A stretch of DNA of 7,486 nt. It comes from Candidatus Woesearchaeota archaeon. Its GTDB lineage: Archaea; Nanobdellota; Nanobdellia; Woesearchaeales; UBA11576. This document shows, in pieces, positions 6,237 through 7,486 of the stretch. The number at the start of each line of letters is the position of its first letter. Position 1 is the first letter of the stretch. The translations under genes were made by a program, and so were the position numbers. Location: positions 1-7,486 of the forward strand of contig JAHWIS010000159.1 of assembly GCA_019322385.1 (NCBI GenBank). Reading direction: 5' to 3'. Below the pieces are notes generated by a model. That model had not been told where the DNA came from. It saw nothing but the letters and a program-made list of their open reading frames with translations, and ran no database searches.

Positions 6237-6320
6237 TAAAGTAGCAGAAATCGAATAACAAAAAGAACAACAAAAAACGACCTATTACTACTGTTTAGGT
6301 ATTGTAAATATTTTTAAATG
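6237..6320 (+). promoter_or_regulatory. promoter of the second coiled-coil gene
   Basis: After the stop of the surface-protein gene comes an A-rich stretch with several AAC groups (about 6256-6280), then a TATA region (TAAATATTTTTAAAT, 6305-6319; best box TTTTTAAAT 6311-6319). The start expected about 26 bp downstream coincides with ATTGTAGTA at 6341-6349, as in the first coiled-coil gene. No coding potential is visible here. Confidence 0.5.
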
Positions 6321-6338
6321 GTGGTTGTTAGTGGTTGT
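6321..6338 (+). repeat. GTGGTTGT direct repeat at 10-bp spacing
   Basis: GTGGTTGT occurs at 6321-6328 and 6331-6338, between the TATA box and the predicted transcription start. A protein bound here would sit on one face of the helix and could block the initiation complex. Operator function is inferred from position only. Confidence 0.35.
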
Positions 6339-6375
6339 GCATTGTAGTATTTCGCAGTATCTAAAGTACATTGAA

Positions 6376-6382
6376 GGGGTGG
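6376..6382 (+). promoter_or_regulatory. ribosome-binding site for a TTG start
   Basis: GGGGTGG, within AAGGGGTGGG, lies a few bases before TTG 6387 and supports that non-ATG codon as the start. The next in-frame ATG would lie far inside the coiled-coil region. Confidence 0.65.
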
Positions 6383-6386
6383 GTAA

Positions 6387-6986
6387 TTGCCATTGCTTGG
6401 TATAGGAAAGAAAAAAGAAGAGGGACAGCAACCAGCGCAGCAGCAAGAAGTGCCTGATGAACTGCCTGATCTGCCCCAGAAAGCAGAGAATGCGCCAGAG
6501 CAGGCTTCTGATGCCCAGCAAGGTGCACCAGATGAGCTTCCGCCAGCAGAAGCACCTGTAGGAGAGGCTGCTGGGACTGAACTGGCACCAGATGAGCTTC
6601 CGCCTGTAGCAGATGCTGATACAACTTCTGAAGTCGCGCAAGGCCTCGACGACAGACGGCTCTATTTCTCTAACCTTCTCAGGAAACTGCATGAGGAAGG
6701 AGTCAAGTCAACAAAGCTGACAGCTCCAAGCGTAAATCTACTTTCGGATATGAAGAAGCACTGGAAGACTCAGAAGCGCTCAGAAGAGATAGATGCTATG
6801 AACAAGAAGGTTGAACAGTGCATTACACCTTTGCAAAGGCTTGAACAGGAATGGATAGCGATTCATGATGAAATAGAGTCGAAAAAGACGCTTTTGCATG
6901 AAAAAGAAGATGAAATAAAGAATTTGGCTGAAAATCTCAAACAAACAGCTGCTAAAGCTGAAAAGATGGGCTTAAAGCCTAAATAG
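6387..6986 (+). CDS. lysine-headed PDELP-repeat coiled-coil protein
   Basis: This is 199 aa starting at TTG 6387 (read as Met), fixed by the strong ribosome site just upstream. The head is PLLGIGKKKEEG, a short hydrophobic/Gly stretch then lysines, like the FGKKKKK head of the other coiled-coil protein. Residues 17-85 are disordered, rich in Pro, Glu, Ala and Gln, with PDELP at 23-27, 48-52 and 68-72. Residues about 88-195 are helical: RRLYFSNLLRKLHEEGVKST first, then NLLSDMKKHWKTQKR, then a long charged coil (EQEWIAIHDEIESKKTLLHE) ending AEKMGLKPK. There is no signal peptide or membrane segment. I know this type of protein as a recurrent uncharacterised DPANN family. With its shared promoter layout it is likely a functional partner of the first coiled-coil protein. 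Its role could be scaffolding near the membrane; this is inference. Confidence 0.82.
   Translation: MPLLGIGKKKEEGQQPAQQQEVPDELPDLPQKAENAPEQASDAQQGAPDELPPAEAPVGEAAGTELAPDELPPVADADTTSEVAQGLDDRRLYFSNLLRKLHEEGVKSTKLTAPSVNLLSDMKKHWKTQKRSEEIDAMNKKVEQCITPLQRLEQEWIAIHDEIESKKTLLHEKEDEIKNLAENLKQTAAKAEKMGLKPK
6525..6604 (+). repeat. 60-bp-period coding repeat (APDELPP)
   Basis: GCACCAGATGAGCTTCCGCC occurs identically at 6525-6544 and 6585-6604. The exact match at nucleotide level, including third codon positions, points to recent duplication of a 20-codon unit. The more diverged copy near 6450 (VPDELPDLP) suggests an older round. Confidence 0.65.
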
Positions 6987-7088
6987 TTCTAAGTTGTACT
7001 GTTTAGAGACTTGTGGTAACTATCTATATATTGTTTTTATATGTCTTGACTTGTTTCACCTGTTCTAATATATAAACCCTTAAATAGA

Positions 7089-7102
7089 AATATTTAAATA
7101 TT
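7089..7102 (+). promoter_or_regulatory. TATA region upstream of the last gene
   Basis: AATATTTAAATATT is a perfect 14-bp palindrome containing TATTTAAATA, the best TATA box in this gap. Initiation is expected near 7121, inside the first dyad repeat. An alternative box, TATATAAA at 7069-7076, would start transcription near 7098. Confidence 0.45.
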
Positions 7103-7109
7103 AGTATAC

Positions 7110-7206
7110 ATATTCCACCATCAATAGTGTATAATAATATTCCATTTTGGAGTTGTGTGATATTACGCTATCAATAGCGCATACTGCTCTGGAGTATTGT
7201 TGTGCG
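7110..7206. repeat. diverged tandem repeat carrying two ATCAATAG dyads
   Basis: Two related units begin with ATATT at 7110 and 7160. Each contains ATCAATAG (7120-7127 and 7170-7177, exactly 50 bp apart) and a later TTGGAG or CTGGAG followed by TTGTG. The second unit holds the perfect dyad CGCTATCAATAGCG (7166-7179). The first holds CACCATCAATAGTG (7116-7129), with one mismatch and a changed but still complementary pair. Either paired operator sites or RNA stems are possible. Confidence 0.5.
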
Positions 7207-7248
7207 CTTGACTGATAATAATTGAGAGGTTAGAACGTTACGGGAGGA

Positions 7249-7283
7249 GGGGTTTTCTTAAAAGTCCTTCGTCCAGAGACGAA
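7249..7283 (+). promoter_or_regulatory. two adjacent leader hairpins beside the ribosome site
   Basis: Hairpin one (7249-7267) pairs GGGGTTTT with AAAAGTCC around a CTT loop, with one G-U pair and one G-G mismatch. Hairpin two (7268-7283) pairs TTCGTC perfectly with GACGAA around CAGA. It ends two bases before GAGGTG, so it could influence ribosome access. Pairing is seen directly; regulation is inferred. Confidence 0.35.
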
Positions 7284-7285
7284 AA

Positions 7286-7291
7286 GAGGTG
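7286..7291 (+). promoter_or_regulatory. ribosome-binding site GAGGTG
   Basis: GAGGTG lies 7 nt before ATG 7299, the strongest and best-spaced site in the window, and fixes the start of the last gene. Confidence 0.75.
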
Positions 7292-7298
7292 AAACATA

Positions 7299-7486
7299 AT
7301 GGTATGTAGGAAGCACCTAGATATGTGGCTCCTTCTTGGTCTATGGTTACTACTGAGCGCAGGCTTAGTGGCAGCTGCAGGACTGCCAGAAGGTCCCACA
7401 ACGTTGACAGTCGACTCGACATCTAGGAGAACAGCAGTGGCTTCGCCGACCATCACAGCATTGGCAGGGAATGTGTCCCAATTGAC
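7299..7486 (+). CDS. secreted protein with signal peptide (5' end only, partial)
   Basis: The frame begins at ATG 7299 after GAGGTG and runs off the window; 62 residues are visible. The N-terminus MVCRKHLDMW is followed by a hydrophobic core (WLLLGLWLLLSAGLVAAA) and a likely signal-peptidase site near AAAG. The mature part starts LPEGPTTLTVDSTSRRTA and continues through PTITALAGNVSQLT, which has a beta-strand, Ig-like look and one N-glycosylation sequon (NVS). This opening resembles large DPANN surface proteins that combine Ig-like and Cys-rich repeats, but the family cannot be fixed from so little. It follows the coiled-coil/surface-protein series on the same strand and continues the surface theme. 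It appears separately transcribed with a long leader. Confidence 0.75.
   Translation, partial: MVCRKHLDMWLLLGLWLLLSAGLVAAAGLPEGPTTLTVDSTSRRTAVASPTITALAGNVSQL

Larger units (their letters stand above)
6987..7298 (+). other. 312-bp intergenic region with no gene
   Basis: No convincing reading frame was found on either strand. From left to right it holds T-rich sequence after the stop (TTGTTTTTAT at 7031-7040), a cluster of TATA-like boxes (TATATAAA 7069-7076; palindrome AATATTTAAATATT 7089-7102), two related dyads 50 bp apart (7116-7129 and 7166-7179), a G-rich orphan ribosome-site-like run (7242-7252), two adjacent hairpins (7249-7267 and 7268-7283) and the GAGGTG site for the next gene. If transcription starts about 25 bp after the last TATA box, near 7121, the leader is about 178 nt, much longer than others in this window. 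Confidence 0.55.

Noticed and set aside
6288..7008. 10-mer TACTGTTTAG present after both the surface-protein and second coiled-coil genes
   Set aside because: The two copies lie at different distances from their stop codons with no shared flanks, so chance in A/T-rich DNA is adequate.
6987..7298. CRISPR array, tRNA, rRNA or insertion-sequence ends
   Set aside because: The only repeats are two diverged copies with no spacers, and I saw no tRNA-like cloverleaf, rRNA motif, transposase fragment or terminal inverted repeats with target duplication here or elsewhere in the window.
7230..7299. Possible upstream reading frame ending TAATG at the last gene's start
   Set aside because: The frame ends with TAA overlapping ATG 7299 but contains no ATG, GTG or TTG after its preceding stop, so initiation is not supported.
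7238..7456. Minus-strand frame of 72 codons over the last gene
   Set aside because: It is antisense to a strand with a strong ribosome site and a clear signal peptide, and has no promoter or recognisable product.

Overview
The window looks like a piece of an archaeal genome, most probably a DPANN lineage such as Woesearchaeota or a relative. Several promoters have A/T-rich TATA boxes about 25-30 bp from a start codon with almost no leader. Other genes have GGGGTG or GAGGTG ribosome sites. The proteins (SpoIIM-type membrane protein, HELGH membrane protease, lysine-headed coiled-coil proteins, CARDB-containing secreted proteins with many N-glycosylation sequons) are ones I associate with that group. 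The assignment comes from family resemblance and was not checked by search.

Layout. (1) Bases 3-134 are the 3' end of an unrecognised + strand gene. It converges on a minus-strand block. (2) The minus-strand block (2767 down to 144) has four genes. They are a 158-aa protein with a His-rich N-terminus and a C-terminus like a degenerate VRR-NUC nuclease, a 49-aa acidic helical protein, a multi-pass M50-like HELGH protease, and a SpoIIM-family membrane protein that has its own TATA box. (3) A divergent intergenic region (2768-2971) carries promoters in both directions, a 10-bp palindrome and three helically phased AAAAC tracts. (4) The + strand half holds two coiled-coil genes separated by a large secreted glycoprotein-like gene (DNRLRE domain, Ig-like domains, CARDB, conserved C-terminal domain). 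(5) A 312-bp region without a gene (6987-7298) contains two related dyad elements 50 bp apart and probably a long structured leader. It ends at the start of another signal-peptide protein that runs off the window at 7486.

How the genes may work together. The two coiled-coil genes share promoter layout: a TATA box, then the same ATTGTAGTA 9-mer about 26 bp downstream, then an AAGGGGTG ribosome site and a non-ATG start (apparently ATT in the first, TTG in the second). Both proteins open with a short Gly/hydrophobic segment followed by a lysine run and acidic, low-complexity sequence. This suggests a co-expressed pair of filament-like cytoplasmic or membrane-peripheral proteins, interleaved with exported surface proteins. 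The minus-strand block is mostly membrane-associated. A cell-surface or membrane-organisation role for the locus is an inference; no gene here has a demonstrated function in that context.
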